DNA from: Candidatus Brocadiaceae bacterium
GTDB taxonomy: Bacteria > Planctomycetota > Brocadiia > SM23-32
Direction: 5' to 3'
Assembly (NCBI GenBank): GCA_003567495.1
Contig: PWZK01000331.1
Coordinates: 1 to 13,967, forward strand
DNA length: 13,967 nucleotides
Below are positions 1 through 6,927 of the stretch, in pieces. The position numbers and the translations under genes were made by a program. The notes below the pieces were generated by a model. The model made no database searches. It saw nothing but the letters and a program-made list of their open reading frames with translations, and was not told the DNA's origin. Each line of letters starts with the position of its first letter. Positions within the stretch are counted from its first letter, which is position 1.

Positions 1-215
1 ATGTGCTTGACTTTGCAGGCGAGAAAATAAGAAGATACCCTCCTGGCCGTCTGTTCATTTATTTCCCAATAAATTTAGGAAGGTATCCTCTTACAGATTT
101 TGCTGCCAATGGTCCCCGCCGACGGTTTAATTATTAACGCAATACTCAGCGTTGTCAAACGACCGGACCAAAAAAAACGCTACAGCGCAAATTTTTCCCT
201 TATGCCAGATCTTTA
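1..215. other. gene-free left edge with a weak stem and an A/T tract
   Basis: No gene can be supported here. GATACCCTCC (34-43) can pair with GGAAGGTATC (78-87) with one mismatch, and inside that stem ATTTATT (57-63) pairs with AATAAAT (68-74). Read on the minus strand, the segment just past the sugar isomerase-like gene ends in a run of eight T (plus-strand A170-A177) after CGCTGTAGCG. This may help end transcription, but the stem is too short for a confident terminator. An open frame of about 19 codons runs off the left edge on the minus strand from position 58, with no recognisable product. Confidence 0.4.
172..193. repeat. 22-bp direct repeat, left copy
   Basis: Bases 172-193 match 12878-12899 in the same orientation at 21 of 22 positions; the only difference is C180 versus T12886. 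Weaker similarity continues a further 15 bases or so to a shared TGCCA. Both copies lie in non-coding DNA, one just downstream of the isomerase-like gene and the other inside a probable transposase remnant. The shared core contains TACAGCGCAAATT. It may be a piece of a dispersed repeat. Confidence 0.5.
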
Positions 216-1067
216 CTACCTTTTTGCCTTTTCAGCCAGCGTATCGGTCTCCTGAATCAGGGCTTTCCAGGAATCCGGGCTCTGGGATTTATTCGGCCCC
301 CAGCTGAAAGGTGGCGCTTCGATACACACGCTGTTTTCAAATCCGGCTTTCGCCATGCGACCAAATACGCACTTCCAGTCCACCAGACCGTGGCCGGGCG
401 CAAGATGCAAATCACTGTAGCCTGCATTGTCGTGAAGATGGAAAGAAACGAGACGGCTGGACATTGCATCGAACAATTCGGCGGGGCCTTTCGCCCCTCC
501 ACTCATCTGAGCATGCCCGGTGTCCAGGCAAAACCCCAGAGCTGGGTGAGCAAACTTCTCGTCCAAAAGACTAAAATGTTCCGGGTCAGATCCTAAACGC
601 CCGGGCGGCATATTTTCAATGGCTAGTGTCAAACCCAAAGATTCTGCGTGCGGAAGCAGGGCATCCAGACTCTTGCCCATGGCAGATAGAAACCTGTCAA
701 GTCCCTCATCAGCAGGACTGAAACGGTTTGTTGACGGATGCATGACGAGGACTCCGCTGCCCAGCACCGCTGCCTTATCAAAAATCCTCAGCATGTTTTC
801 TACGACCGCTCTTCTGTCGGTCTCATAAAAGGAGGCTATATCATCTTTGGGGCCGAAGGGCAAATGAAAACTCGCCAGAGAGAGCCCGTATTTTTCGTAC
901 AAAAATTTGACTTCTTCCAGCTCGTCTTCCGTTTTTGACACGACGAAATCCGTTTTGGCTTCCACGGCCGAAAACCCGGCATTTGCACACGTCTCACTTA
1001 TTTTTTCGTGAGGAGTTTCATCCACAAACATAAAACTACTTGCCGCCCAGCTCCATTTCTTTCTCAT
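216..1067 (-). CDS. sugar phosphate isomerase/epimerase-like TIM-barrel protein
   Basis: A 283-residue cytoplasmic protein of the xylose isomerase-like TIM-barrel (AP endonuclease 2) superfamily. Its members isomerise or epimerise sugars or keto-acids, or cut abasic DNA, at a divalent-metal site. Visible barrel motifs include SFHLPFG (66-72), VMHPS (108-112), LAIENMP (148-154), the metal-site segment GFCLDTGHAQMSG (178-190), VSFHLHDN (207-214), APGHGLVDW (223-231) and CIEAPPF (248-254). Probable metal ligands are E151, D182, H185, H210 and E250. The length is typical of single-domain sugar isomerases, and no DNA-repair feature stands out, so an isomerase or epimerase is preferred. The substrate is not predictable. 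The gene lies 71 bases downstream of guaB on the same strand and may be cotranscribed with it. The ribosome site before ATG 1067 is weak. Superfamily is confident; function is open. Confidence 0.85.
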   Translation of the reverse strand: MRKKWSWAASSFMFVDETPHEKISETCANAGFSAVEAKTDFVVSKTEDELEEVKFLYEKYGLSLASFHLPFGPKDDIASFYETDRRAVVENMLRIFDKAAVLGSGVLVMHPSTNRFSPADEGLDRFLSAMGKSLDALLPHAESLGLTLAIENMPPGRLGSDPEHFSLLDEKFAHPALGFCLDTGHAQMSGGAKGPAELFDAMSSRLVSFHLHDNAGYSDLHLAPGHGLVDWKCVFGRMAKAGFENSVCIEAPPFSWGPNKSQSPDSWKALIQETDTLAEKAKR

Positions 1068-1138
1068 GCTCGCTCTTCGAGTTAAAATAAGGTTTTTCTT
1101 GGTTCAGACTGATAGATTTCTGATAAATTGCCGGAACG

Positions 1139-2644
1139 TCACGCTCGCGGCAGGCGGTGCGGTTCTGCAAAAGAATGCAGGCTGTGAACTCCACCCTCAC
1201 GCTGCGCAGAGGGGCTGCGCAGTTCAAATCGCACCCGTCCGTCGTAAAGGCCGTCGTGCAACTGCGCTATTGACCGGCAGCCCATGTCCTGCATCGTATG
1301 CTTGACCCCCTGCATCAAATACGGCACGTAGTCCACTACCGACCCTTTGTCAACCACCGAACCACTCACCCCCTGGGCAACCTTAAGCTGCTCATCTTCG
1401 GTCAGGTACCGTTTATCCCCCCCCGCCGCCATAGCTTCGCGCGAGGCCATGCCGCGGTAACTTTTCAACCTGACACCACCCTCGTAATAATACTCGCCCG
1501 GCGCTTCATCAGTACCGGCGAGCATCGAGCCCATCATAACGCAGGACGCCCCGACCGCCACGGCCTTCGCTATGTCCCCTATGGACCGCACTCCGCCGTC
1601 GGCCAGCACGGGCACACCACATTCGCGCGCAACGCCGGCACAATCGTAAACGGCACTGCCCTGCGAACGGCCCACGGCAACCGTCTCCTGGGTAATGCAG
1701 ATCGAACCCGACCCCATGCCGACACGCAGGGCATCGGCGCCGGCTTCTATAAGCCCCACGCTCTGTTCTGCGGTGACCACATTGCCGCCTACAACCTGCA
1801 GATCCGGAAAGTGCTTTTTTGCCCACTTAATCATTTCTATCTGAAAGGATGAAAACCCCTGGGCGCTGTCAAATATCACGACATCGATGCCCGCATCAAC
1901 CAGCGCCTCGAGCCGCTCGCGGTCGGCGGATCGCGTTCCGACCGTAGCACCCACCATCAGTTGTTTGGAAGGACTCTTGCTGGCAAGCGGAAAATCCCGG
2001 TTTTTCCGCAGGTCCGTGCGACTCATAAGTGAGACAAGACAGCCGTCTTCGTCTACCACCGGCAATTTTCCCTTCTTGCTTTCCTTCAGTATCCGGTTTC
2101 CCTCTTCAAGCGTAATCCCCTTTGGTGCGGTAACAACATCGCGCGTCATAACGTCCCTGATATAAAGGCTCCGATCCGTTTCAAAATCTATATCCGTCCT
2201 GGTCACTATGCCGACCAGTTTGCCGCCCATAAGGCCGTTCTCGGTTATAGGCACGCCGCTGAAACCGTGCCTGCTTTTTATCCTGTCCACATCTTCAATC
2301 CTGTGTTCCGGCGAGAGAACCACAGGTTCCATGATAAATCCATTTTCAAAGCGCTTGGCCCTGCGCACGTGTCCGACCTGTTCCTCTATACTGTTGTTAT
2401 AATGAATAAAACCAATACCGCCCAGAAGCGCCATATAGACTGCCATGTTGCTCTCGGTAACCGTATCCATTGGGGAACTGGCAATGGGACGCTTGAGTTC
2501 TATCTCCCTGGTCAGTCTGGTCTCCAGAGAAACGTCGCCGAGTGCAAATGAAATCAGCCCCGGCAACAGGATAACATCGTCATAAGTTATACCCTGTCCG
2601 CTTTTGAACAACTCCTCAGCAGTAAGTCCGCTTTTGCTTGCCAT
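1139..2644 (-). CDS. guaB: IMP dehydrogenase, eukaryote-like type
   Basis: This 501-residue enzyme oxidises IMP to XMP with NAD, the committed step of GMP synthesis in the cytoplasm. The N-terminal barrel part contains SSPMDTVTE (57-65). Two CBS domains occupy about residues 103-215. The catalytic loop GSGSICITQ (311-319) carries the nucleophile C316, followed by [15 protein letters not shown] (347-361), the IMP-site segment MMGSMLAG (370-377) and the flap with R412/Y413 before KVAQGVSG (421-428). The wording is that of eukaryotic [15 protein letters not shown] instead of the usual bacterial IGPGSICTTR, FDSAQG instead of DSAHG, and [23 protein letters not shown] in the CBS region. Start ATG 2644 has GGGAG eight bases upstream, and a TTGAAA-N17-TAGAAT promoter lies just behind it. 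It is divergent from xerC and followed by an isomerase-like gene. Function is secure; the eukaryote-like affinity is judged by eye. Confidence 0.97.
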   Translation of the reverse strand: MASKSGLTAEELFKSGQGITYDDVILLPGLISFALGDVSLETRLTREIELKRPIASSPMDTVTESNMAVYMALLGGIGFIHYNNSIEEQVGHVRRAKRFENGFIMEPVVLSPEHRIEDVDRIKSRHGFSGVPITENGLMGGKLVGIVTRTDIDFETDRSLYIRDVMTRDVVTAPKGITLEEGNRILKESKKGKLPVVDEDGCLVSLMSRTDLRKNRDFPLASKSPSKQLMVGATVGTRSADRERLEALVDAGIDVVIFDSAQGFSSFQIEMIKWAKKHFPDLQVVGGNVVTAEQSVGLIEAGADALRVGMGSGSICITQETVAVGRSQGSAVYDCAGVARECGVPVLADGGVRSIGDIAKAVAVGASCVMMGSMLAGTDEAPGEYYYEGGVRLKSYRGMASREAMAAGGDKRYLTEDEQLKVAQGVSGSVVDKGSVVDYVPYLMQGVKHTMQDMGCRSIAQLHDGLYDGRVRFELRSPSAQREGGVHSLHSFAEPHRLPRA

Positions 2645-2679
2645 TTTTTTCTCCCTGCTTCATGATATGAAATGCCAAT

Positions 2680-2708
2680 ATTCTACAGACTGGCGTCACG
2701 AATTTCAA
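2680..2708 (-). promoter_or_regulatory. sigma70-type promoter of guaB
   Basis: On the minus strand, TTGAAA (plus 2703-2708) and TAGAAT (plus 2680-2685) are separated by exactly 17 bases, each matching the consensus hexamer at five of six positions. Transcription would begin near 2673, leaving a leader of about 29 bases that contains the GGGAG ribosome site of guaB. The same hexamer pair with the same spacing occurs before nifS. Confidence 0.7.
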
Positions 2709-2780
2709 CCCGCCATCCAAAATTGTCGGGAAATATTCAGTTGTAATAAGATACAGAAAGTCTCTTCAATGCGTAGGCGC

Positions 2781-2810
2781 TTGTTTCCATCTTAAACGTT
2801 CGTATATCAT
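2781..2810 (+). promoter_or_regulatory. candidate promoter of xerC, possibly giving a leaderless mRNA
   Basis: TTGTTT (2781-2786) and TATCAT (2805-2810) are 18 bases apart. Initiation about seven bases past the -10 box would fall at or next to the ATG at 2817, and no Shine-Dalgarno sequence precedes that ATG. A leaderless transcript is therefore possible. The -35 match is poor, so the call is tentative. Confidence 0.35.
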
Positions 2811-2816
2811 TATAGC

Positions 2817-3725
2817 ATGATCGACAAAAAATCTCACACGCCCGAATTTATCGATGAATTCCTGCACCGGCTGCGGGTGGAACGCCAATACTCCCACCAC
2901 ACGCTGCGCAGCTATGCCGTCGACCTTATAGCTTTTGAAGATTTTCTGGGTAAACGACGGAAAAAACTGACCCAGGCAAGCGTAAGGGACATGAGGAGTT
3001 TTATTGCAAAGCTCAGAACCGGCGGGCTGGCCAAAAGCACCGTCGTGAGAAAAGTCTCGGCGGTTCGCTCACTTTATAAATTCCTGCAGCGCGAGGGTTA
3101 TATCGAAAAAAACCCGATGCTCGCTCTGCGTTCCTCGCGAAAAGAAGAAAAACTGCCTAAATTTTTCACCCGAGACGAAATCGATAAACTTATGGCTGTT
3201 TTCAATACTTCTGACTGGATTCAGGCGCGTAACCGGGCGATGATGGAAACGCTGTATGGCGGCGGTTTGCGGGTCAGCGAACTTGTGAGCCTCGACGACG
3301 ACGATCTTGAACCCGGCTCTTCCGCTATAGTCGTCGGCGGGAAAGGCAAAAAAGAAAGGATGGCGCCAATAGGCTCGTACGCCAGGAAAAGTATTGACGA
3401 TTACGTGGAACTTCGAAATAACGCCGGAAAACGGGCGGACGGTGAGAGAGCCCTTTTTGTAAACGCACGCAACGGCCGGAGAATAACCGATCGAAGCGTG
3501 CGCAGGATACTGCGAAAAGCGTTGCTGCAGGCCGGACTCGACGCGGCACGAAGTCCGCACGACCTGCGCCACAGCTTCGCCACCCATATGCTGCAGAACG
3601 GGGCCGACCTCAGAACGGTGCAGGAGCTGCTGGGCCACCGCAACCTCAGCACGACGCAGATATACACCCACCTGACCACAAACGACCTCAAAGACATCTA
3701 CAACAAAGCCCACCCGAGGGCCTGA
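2817..3725 (+). CDS. xerC: tyrosine recombinase XerC/XerD
   Basis: A 302-residue site-specific tyrosine recombinase. Xer proteins resolve chromosome dimers at dif sites near the replication terminus and can be borrowed by phages and integrating elements. The N-terminal SAM-like core-binding domain covers about residues 9-92. The catalytic domain covers about 113-295 and shows R152 (in GGGLRVSEL), K176 (GGKGKKER), H248 and R251 (SPHDLRHSF), H274 (LLGHRNLST) and the nucleophile Y283 (TQIYTHL). The complete set suggests an active enzyme of normal Xer length. The ending KAHPRA favours XerC slightly over XerD, but the two cannot be told apart safely here. The gene stands alone, divergent from guaB. 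No dif-like 28-mer was recognised nearby, and nothing suggests an integrative element. Start ATG 2817 lacks a ribosome site; the N-terminal sequence fits the family from this codon. Confidence 0.93.
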   Translation: MIDKKSHTPEFIDEFLHRLRVERQYSHHTLRSYAVDLIAFEDFLGKRRKKLTQASVRDMRSFIAKLRTGGLAKSTVVRKVSAVRSLYKFLQREGYIEKNPMLALRSSRKEEKLPKFFTRDEIDKLMAVFNTSDWIQARNRAMMETLYGGGLRVSELVSLDDDDLEPGSSAIVVGGKGKKERMAPIGSYARKSIDDYVELRNNAGKRADGERALFVNARNGRRITDRSVRRILRKALLQAGLDAARSPHDLRHSFATHMLQNGADLRTVQELLGHRNLSTTQIYTHLTTNDLKDIYNKAHPRA

Positions 3726-3746
3726 TAATGGGCGCTTAATGTCTCA

Positions 3747-3780
3747 ACATCGACAACAAATTGGCGGTATGCGAAAAAGA
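3747..3780 (-). repeat. 34-bp dispersed intergenic repeat, copy A
   Basis: The reverse complement of 3747-3780 matches 12416-12449 at 30 of 34 positions, with the last 17 bases identical (core CAATTTGTTGTCGATG). Both copies lie in intergenic DNA about 8.7 kb apart, in opposite orientation. Weaker similarity continues past the core (TTAAGCGCC here, CTAAACGCC there). Each copy also has a CCAAT-type repeat stretch in its neighbourhood. It looks like a member of a repeat family. Confidence 0.7.
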
Positions 3781-3783
3781 ATG

Positions 3784-3813
3784 AATATCCAATATCCAAC
3801 ACCCAATATCCAA
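3784..3813. repeat. short CCAATATCC-type tandem repeat
   Basis: The run contains AATATCC, CAATATCCAA and CCCAATATCCAA in imperfect tandem units of about eight to ten bases, directly before the ATG of the four-helix-bundle relic. A related stretch with CCCAATGTCCAATTTCC lies at 12551-12571. From memory, such stretches often accompany four-helix-bundle (S23/intervening sequence) genes in environmental bacterial genomes. That association is an impression, not a checked fact. Confidence 0.6.
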
Positions 3814-3944
3814 TGACAAAGGAACGACAATATGATCTGGAAGATCGGCTGATCGACTGCGCCGTTGGTATCGTAAGGCCGTCCGAAGCCCTTCCAACGA
3901 CAAAGGCAGGAAGGCATGTACCACATCAAATATTAAGAAGTTCG
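3813..3944 (+). pseudogene. truncated four-helix-bundle (23S intervening-sequence/S23 type) protein gene
   Basis: The frame from ATG 3813 reads MTKERQYDLEDRLIDCAVG, then a segment ending in PTTKAGRHVPHQILRSS (residue 44). This matches my knowledge of the N-terminus of the four-helix-bundle family first described in 23S rRNA intervening sequences: YDLEERLIDFAVRII, then EALP.TKAG.HIAGQLLRSGTS. Intact members are about 115-125 residues long. Here similarity stops after QILRSS, just where the family would continue into the second helix, and the frame runs on into the antisense of nifU without further likeness. The gene is therefore cut off after about one third. No other family member is seen in the window. 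The role of these proteins is not well understood. The family call is by eye. Confidence 0.7.
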
Positions 3945-3948
3945 GAAT

Positions 3949-4338
3949 TCAAGCGCCTGCTCCCCCCTCCCCGATTTTCGTCCTGTAATCCTCTATGGCT
4001 TTATGAAGCCCTTCAGCGGCCAGGTTCGAGCAATGCATTTTTTGCGGCGGCAGGCCACCCAGCCGCTCCGCGACTTCCTCTTTCGTGATATCCATTGCTT
4101 CCTCTAAACTCCTGCCTTTCGCCATCTCGGTAGTTATGCTGCTGGTGGCGATGGCGGCTGCACAACCGAGAGTTTTAAACGCTATGTCCTCTATCTTGCC
4201 GTCGTTTACCTTTATGGAAATCCTCATAACGTCACCGCAAACGGGATTGCCCACATCCCCCACCCCATCTGCATCCTTGAGTTCACCAATATTGCGCGGA
4301 TTGGTAAAATGCTCCATAACTACGTCTGAATATACCAT
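3949..4338 (-). CDS. nifU: IscU/NifU-type Fe-S cluster assembly scaffold
   Basis: A 129-residue U-type scaffold on which Fe-S clusters are built from iron and the sulfur delivered by a cysteine desulfurase, then passed to target proteins in the cytoplasm. The three cluster ligands are present: C34 (NPVCGD), C59 (TLGCAAAIA) and C103 (KMHCSNLA), with the conserved D36 and the LPPQK loop before C103 that the Hsc chaperone binds in IscU. The protein ends soon after this domain, so it is a stand-alone scaffold like IscU or the NifU N-terminal domain, without the ferredoxin and Nfu parts of full NifU. Start ATG 4338 has AGGGG about eight bases upstream. It is the last gene of the nifS-nadA-nifU cluster, 154 bases after nadA, and may have its own promoter. 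The neighbouring desulfurase is its likely partner. Confidence 0.95.
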   Translation of the reverse strand: MVYSDVVMEHFTNPRNIGELKDADGVGDVGNPVCGDVMRISIKVNDGKIEDIAFKTLGCAAAIATSSITTEMAKGRSLEEAMDITKEEVAERLGGLPPQKMHCSNLAAEGLHKAIEDYRTKIGEGGAGA

Positions 4339-4367
4339 TTTCAGGCCCCTGTTTATTTATTGTTGTT

Positions 4368-4395
4368 ATTTCAGCTGGCTAACCAAACTTGCCAA
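4368..4395 (-). promoter_or_regulatory. possible internal promoter before nifU
   Basis: On the minus strand, TTGGCA (plus 4390-4395) and TGAAAT (plus 4368-4373) are 16 bases apart, matching consensus at five and four positions. The 154-base gap after nadA makes a separate start plausible, but the -10 is weak. Confidence 0.3.
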
Positions 4396-4396
4396 C

Positions 4397-4416
4397 ATCG
4401 CCGGCGTGCTGGCGAT
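4397..4416. repeat. small inverted repeat between nadA and nifU
   Basis: ATCGCC (4397-4402) and GGCGAT (4411-4416) flank an eight-base loop. There is no T-run next to it on either strand, so it is not a typical terminator. Confidence 0.35.
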
Positions 4417-4431
4417 CTACAACCACCTGGC

Positions 4432-4467
4432 ACCTATAGGACTCATAAGACCTATAGGTCCAATAAG
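4432..4467. repeat. two tandem 18-bp ACCTATAGG units
   Basis: Bases 4432-4449 and 4450-4467 are two head-to-tail 18-base units that each begin ACCTATAGG and end ATAAG, identical at 15 of 18 positions. The junction creates the perfect 12-base palindrome GACCTATAGGTC (4449-4460). The repeat sits between nadA and nifU and could form a small cruciform or bind a dimeric protein. It more likely represents a short simple-repeat stretch. Confidence 0.6.
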
Positions 4468-4492
4468 ATGCGGATAAAACCCTTAACCCGGT

Positions 4493-5413
4493 TCAAGCAT
4501 CCACCATCGACTGCAACGATCTACTCGCGCGCCTTGCGACTTCGGCCGGCACGGTCACTTCGTGCTGCATCTCCTGAAGCGACCACAACACCTTTTCCAG
4601 CGAATTTAATTTCATGTTGGGGCAGGTCGCCGCCGGGGATATGTGAAAAAACTCTTTGTCCGGATTCTCCGTCTTCAGCCGGTGAATCAGCCCCTTCTCG
4701 GTGCCAACCACTATCTGCTCAGCGTCGGTTTCTCGTGCAACACGACACATCCCGCTCGTTGAATCGACCACATCAGCCATCGTGCAAACATCGATCGGGC
4801 ATTCGGGATGGACCATAACCAGCGCATCGGGGTGCTCGCGCCTTGCACGTCGAACATCCTCTGCCGTTATACACGCGTGAGTTGGACAATAGCCATCCCA
4901 CAGAATCATCTCCCGCCCGGTCTGGCGCGCCGTCCATGCGCCGAGATATTTATCAGGCACAAAAATAATTTGCCTGCCTGCGGGAATCGTGCCTACCACC
5001 TCGGCGGCATTGGCGGAAGTGCAGCACAGATCGCTCTCGGCTTTTACTTGCGCGCTGCTGTTTACGTAGCAAACAACCACGGCATCCGGATACTCCGCCT
5101 TTAATTCACGCAACTGCCCGGCGGTTATCATATCGGCCATCGGACAGCCGGCCTGCCGGTCGGGGATCAAAACCGTTTTTTTTGGACTGAGAATTGCCGC
5201 CGTCTCGGCCATGAAATGCACGCCGCAAAAAACTATCACGTCCGCATCGGTTTCGGCGGCGCGGCGACTCAGCCCCAGAGAATCGCCCGTAAAATCAGAT
5301 ATGTCCTGAACTACCGGAATCTGATAATTATGGCCGAGGATAACAGCGTTGCGACGTTCCTTCCAAAGGGCAATATCGTCCTTTAATCTCTGTATCTGTG
5401 GGTTTACCGGCAT
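4493..5413 (-). CDS. nadA: quinolinate synthase NadA
   Basis: A 306-residue enzyme that condenses iminoaspartate with dihydroxyacetone phosphate to quinolinate in NAD synthesis, using a [4Fe-4S] cluster. The three predicted ligands are C90 (RQAGCPMAD), C176 (DGYCPTHA) and C264 (ATCPNMK), matching the short, three-cysteine form of the family. Also visible are ILGHNYQ (25-31) and DFTGDSLGLS (40-49), which build the substrate site, and the family motif VHPECP (201-206). The length is normal. Start ATG 5413 is chosen because the protein begins like other NadA proteins there and the longer frame would run 71 bases into nifS. The gene follows nifS after 49 bases on the same strand, a pairing also seen elsewhere because the desulfurase can supply the cluster sulfur. 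No nadB or nadC is in the window, so the iminoaspartate source lies elsewhere. Confidence 0.96.
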   Translation of the reverse strand: MPVNPQIQRLKDDIALWKERRNAVILGHNYQIPVVQDISDFTGDSLGLSRRAAETDADVIVFCGVHFMAETAAILSPKKTVLIPDRQAGCPMADMITAGQLRELKAEYPDAVVVCYVNSSAQVKAESDLCCTSANAAEVVGTIPAGRQIIFVPDKYLGAWTARQTGREMILWDGYCPTHACITAEDVRRARREHPDALVMVHPECPIDVCTMADVVDSTSGMCRVARETDAEQIVVGTEKGLIHRLKTENPDKEFFHISPAATCPNMKLNSLEKVLWSLQEMQHEVTVPAEVARRASRSLQSMVDA

Positions 5414-5462
5414 GGTATTTTTTTCATCCGATTGTTTGTTTGATTTTCCGAAAAATGGGCCC

Positions 5463-6635
5463 TCAGCTGCTTCTGTAAGTCGGTGACATATCTCTGAGTC
5501 TCTGCACCACCTCGCAAAGCGAGTCCACAACATAGTCTATCTCGGACTCCGCGTTTATATACCCCATGGATACCCGAAGGCTGCCGTGTGCCACCTCCGG
5601 CGGCACGCCCATGGCGATCAGCACATGCGACGGCTCGAGCGTACCGCTTGTGCATGCAGACCCCGTGGACACTGCAATACCCTTTGAGTCAAGCAATAAA
5701 AGCATCGACTCGCCTTCAACCCCCTGAATACTTACATTCAACATGTGCGGCAAACGTCTCGCGCCGGCGCCGTTTACCCTGACATCCTTGATACGCTCCA
5801 TTATGGCGCTTTCCAGTCTGTCGCGCATGCTCGAAAGACGCTTCCCCTCGGCATCCATACTCCCGCACGCCAGCTCCATCGCCCTGGTCAGGCCGACTAT
5901 GCCGGCTACGTTCTCGGTGCCCGCACGCAGGCGATTTTCATGGTGTCCGCCCACCTGCAAAGGCTCTATGCGCACCCCCCCACGCCTGTAAAGCACGCCC
6001 ACTCCTTTAGGACCGTACAACTTGTGCGCTGAAAGCGACAGCATATCCACGCCGAGATCTTCCACATCAACGGGCACCTTTCCCACGGCCTGCACAGCAT
6101 CGGTATGAAAAACGGCACCGGTGTCCGCAACGATCCCGGCAATCTCCCTGATCGGCTGGAGCATCCCCACCTCGTTGTTGGCCAGCATCACGGATACCAG
6201 AATGGTATCATCTCTGAGAGCGGATTCAACATCTGAAAGATTGACCAATCCGTTTTCATCCACCGGCAGACGGGTCACTTCATATCCGCGCTTTTCAAAC
6301 CACTCACACGGACGCAGAACAGCGTGATGCTCTATCGAAGAGGTGATAATATGCCCGGCGGGAACGTCTTTTTTTGCAAAAACAGCACCCTTGACGGCAA
6401 GGTTGTCGCTTTCGGTGCCGCCGCTTGTGAAAATAATATCTTCCGGACACGCGCCCAAAAGTGACGCCACCCTCTCCCGGCAGTCCTGAAGAACCGCCCC
6501 GGCCTCCTGTCCATAGCTGTGCACACTCGACGCATTGCCAAACTTACTGCTGAAATAAGGCATCATAGCCTCAACCACCTCTTCCCTTACAGGAGTGGTG
6601 GCGCTGTGATCCATATAAATCTTCTTCTCCGGCAT
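5463..6635 (-). CDS. nifS: cysteine desulfurase, NifS/IscS type
   Basis: A 390-residue PLP enzyme that converts cysteine to alanine and holds the sulfur as a persulfide for Fe-S assembly and thiolation. It opens with YMDHSATTPV (7-16). SGGTESDNLA (71-80) binds the cofactor phosphate, IEHHAVL holds H103, which stacks on PLP, HTDAVQAVGK (177-186) contains D179, and SAHKLYGPKG carries the Schiff-base lysine K205. The mobile loop STGSACTSG has the nucleophile C328. The short loop around C328 marks group I desulfurases (IscS/NifS). Start ATG 6635 has GGGAG six bases upstream and lies about 47 bases behind a strong predicted transcription start. A GTG at 6686 is in frame but upstream of that start. 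The gene leads the cluster nifS-nadA-nifU, so it probably feeds sulfur to NifU and the NadA cluster, and perhaps to MnmA encoded 3.2 kb upstream. Confidence 0.97.
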   Translation of the reverse strand: MPEKKIYMDHSATTPVREEVVEAMMPYFSSKFGNASSVHSYGQEAGAVLQDCRERVASLLGACPEDIIFTSGGTESDNLAVKGAVFAKKDVPAGHIITSSIEHHAVLRPCEWFEKRGYEVTRLPVDENGLVNLSDVESALRDDTILVSVMLANNEVGMLQPIREIAGIVADTGAVFHTDAVQAVGKVPVDVEDLGVDMLSLSAHKLYGPKGVGVLYRRGGVRIEPLQVGGHHENRLRAGTENVAGIVGLTRAMELACGSMDAEGKRLSSMRDRLESAIMERIKDVRVNGAGARRLPHMLNVSIQGVEGESMLLLLDSKGIAVSTGSACTSGTLEPSHVLIAMGVPPEVAHGSLRVSMGYINAESEIDYVVDSLCEVVQRLRDMSPTYRSS

Positions 6636-6688
6636 ATCGGTCTCCCGCTGATTGTTACCATATCTCCTTCCCCCGCAGGCAAGCACAC

Positions 6689-6717
6689 ATTCTAACGTTT
6701 TTATATCTTTTTTTCAA
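6689..6717 (-). promoter_or_regulatory. strong sigma70-type promoter of nifS-nadA-nifU
   Basis: On the minus strand, TTGAAA (plus 6712-6717) and TAGAAT (plus 6689-6694) are exactly 17 bases apart, five of six matches each. The spacer is A-rich. Transcription would begin near 6682 and give a leader of about 47 bases. An AAGGAG in the leader lies two bases from an out-of-frame ATG. No clear IscR-like or Rrf2 operator was recognised around the hexamers. Confidence 0.7.
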
Positions 6718-6927
6718 GGCTGTGTGTGTTGGTGGTGCGGGATGATGCGTGGTGTCATCACAGCAAGTGGCTTTTTCGTATGTGACAGAATCCTCTTCGA
6801 CCTGCAAGCCGATACGCGTCGAGATTTTCGCGATCCAAGACCATTTTTATTCGATCCCGATCCCGATAGCAATCCCGATTTCGATTATTGCTGTATAGCT
6901 CCAAACACAAAGGGAGTTAACTGAGCA
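6718..6927. other. intergenic region between the ABC transporter and nifS, with TCCCGA repeats
   Basis: This is the non-coding stretch downstream of the transporter ATPase gene and upstream of the nifS promoter. Bases 6851-6886 are a low-complexity run built from TCCCGAT/TTCGAT units (three TCCCGA copies). No terminator with a T-run was found after the ATPase gene on the minus strand, so read-through into nifS is possible. No gene is supported. Confidence 0.45.

Noticed and set aside
1298..1852. 184-codon plus-strand frame opposite guaB
   Set aside because: It is a shadow of guaB with a proline/histidine/arginine-rich translation and no motifs.
2768..2779. 12-base match to 12462-12473 (reverse complement, CGCCTACGCATT)
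   Set aside because: Matches of this length are expected by chance in a 14-kb window; it may belong to the repeat family but cannot be supported alone.
3069..3713. 214-codon minus-strand frame opposite xerC
   Set aside because: It is antisense to a clear recombinase gene and its translation shows no family features.
3726..3946. A dif or attachment site next to xerC
   Set aside because: No 28-base sequence with two Xer-type half-sites around a six-base centre was recognised; the region is explained by other repeats.
5414..5533. Longer NadA starting at 5533
   Set aside because: The extra 40 residues overlap the end of nifS and do not resemble NadA; ATG 5413 gives the normal protein.
6592..6666. 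Short leader peptide gene before nifS (AAGGAG then ATG)
   Set aside because: The ribosome site is only two bases from the ATG, the frame has 24 codons with no regulatory residue run, and it overlaps nifS.
6636..6686. GTG start at 6686 adding 17 residues to the cysteine desulfurase
   Set aside because: It lies upstream of the predicted transcription start near 6682, while ATG 6635 has GGGAG at good spacing and the family N-terminus.
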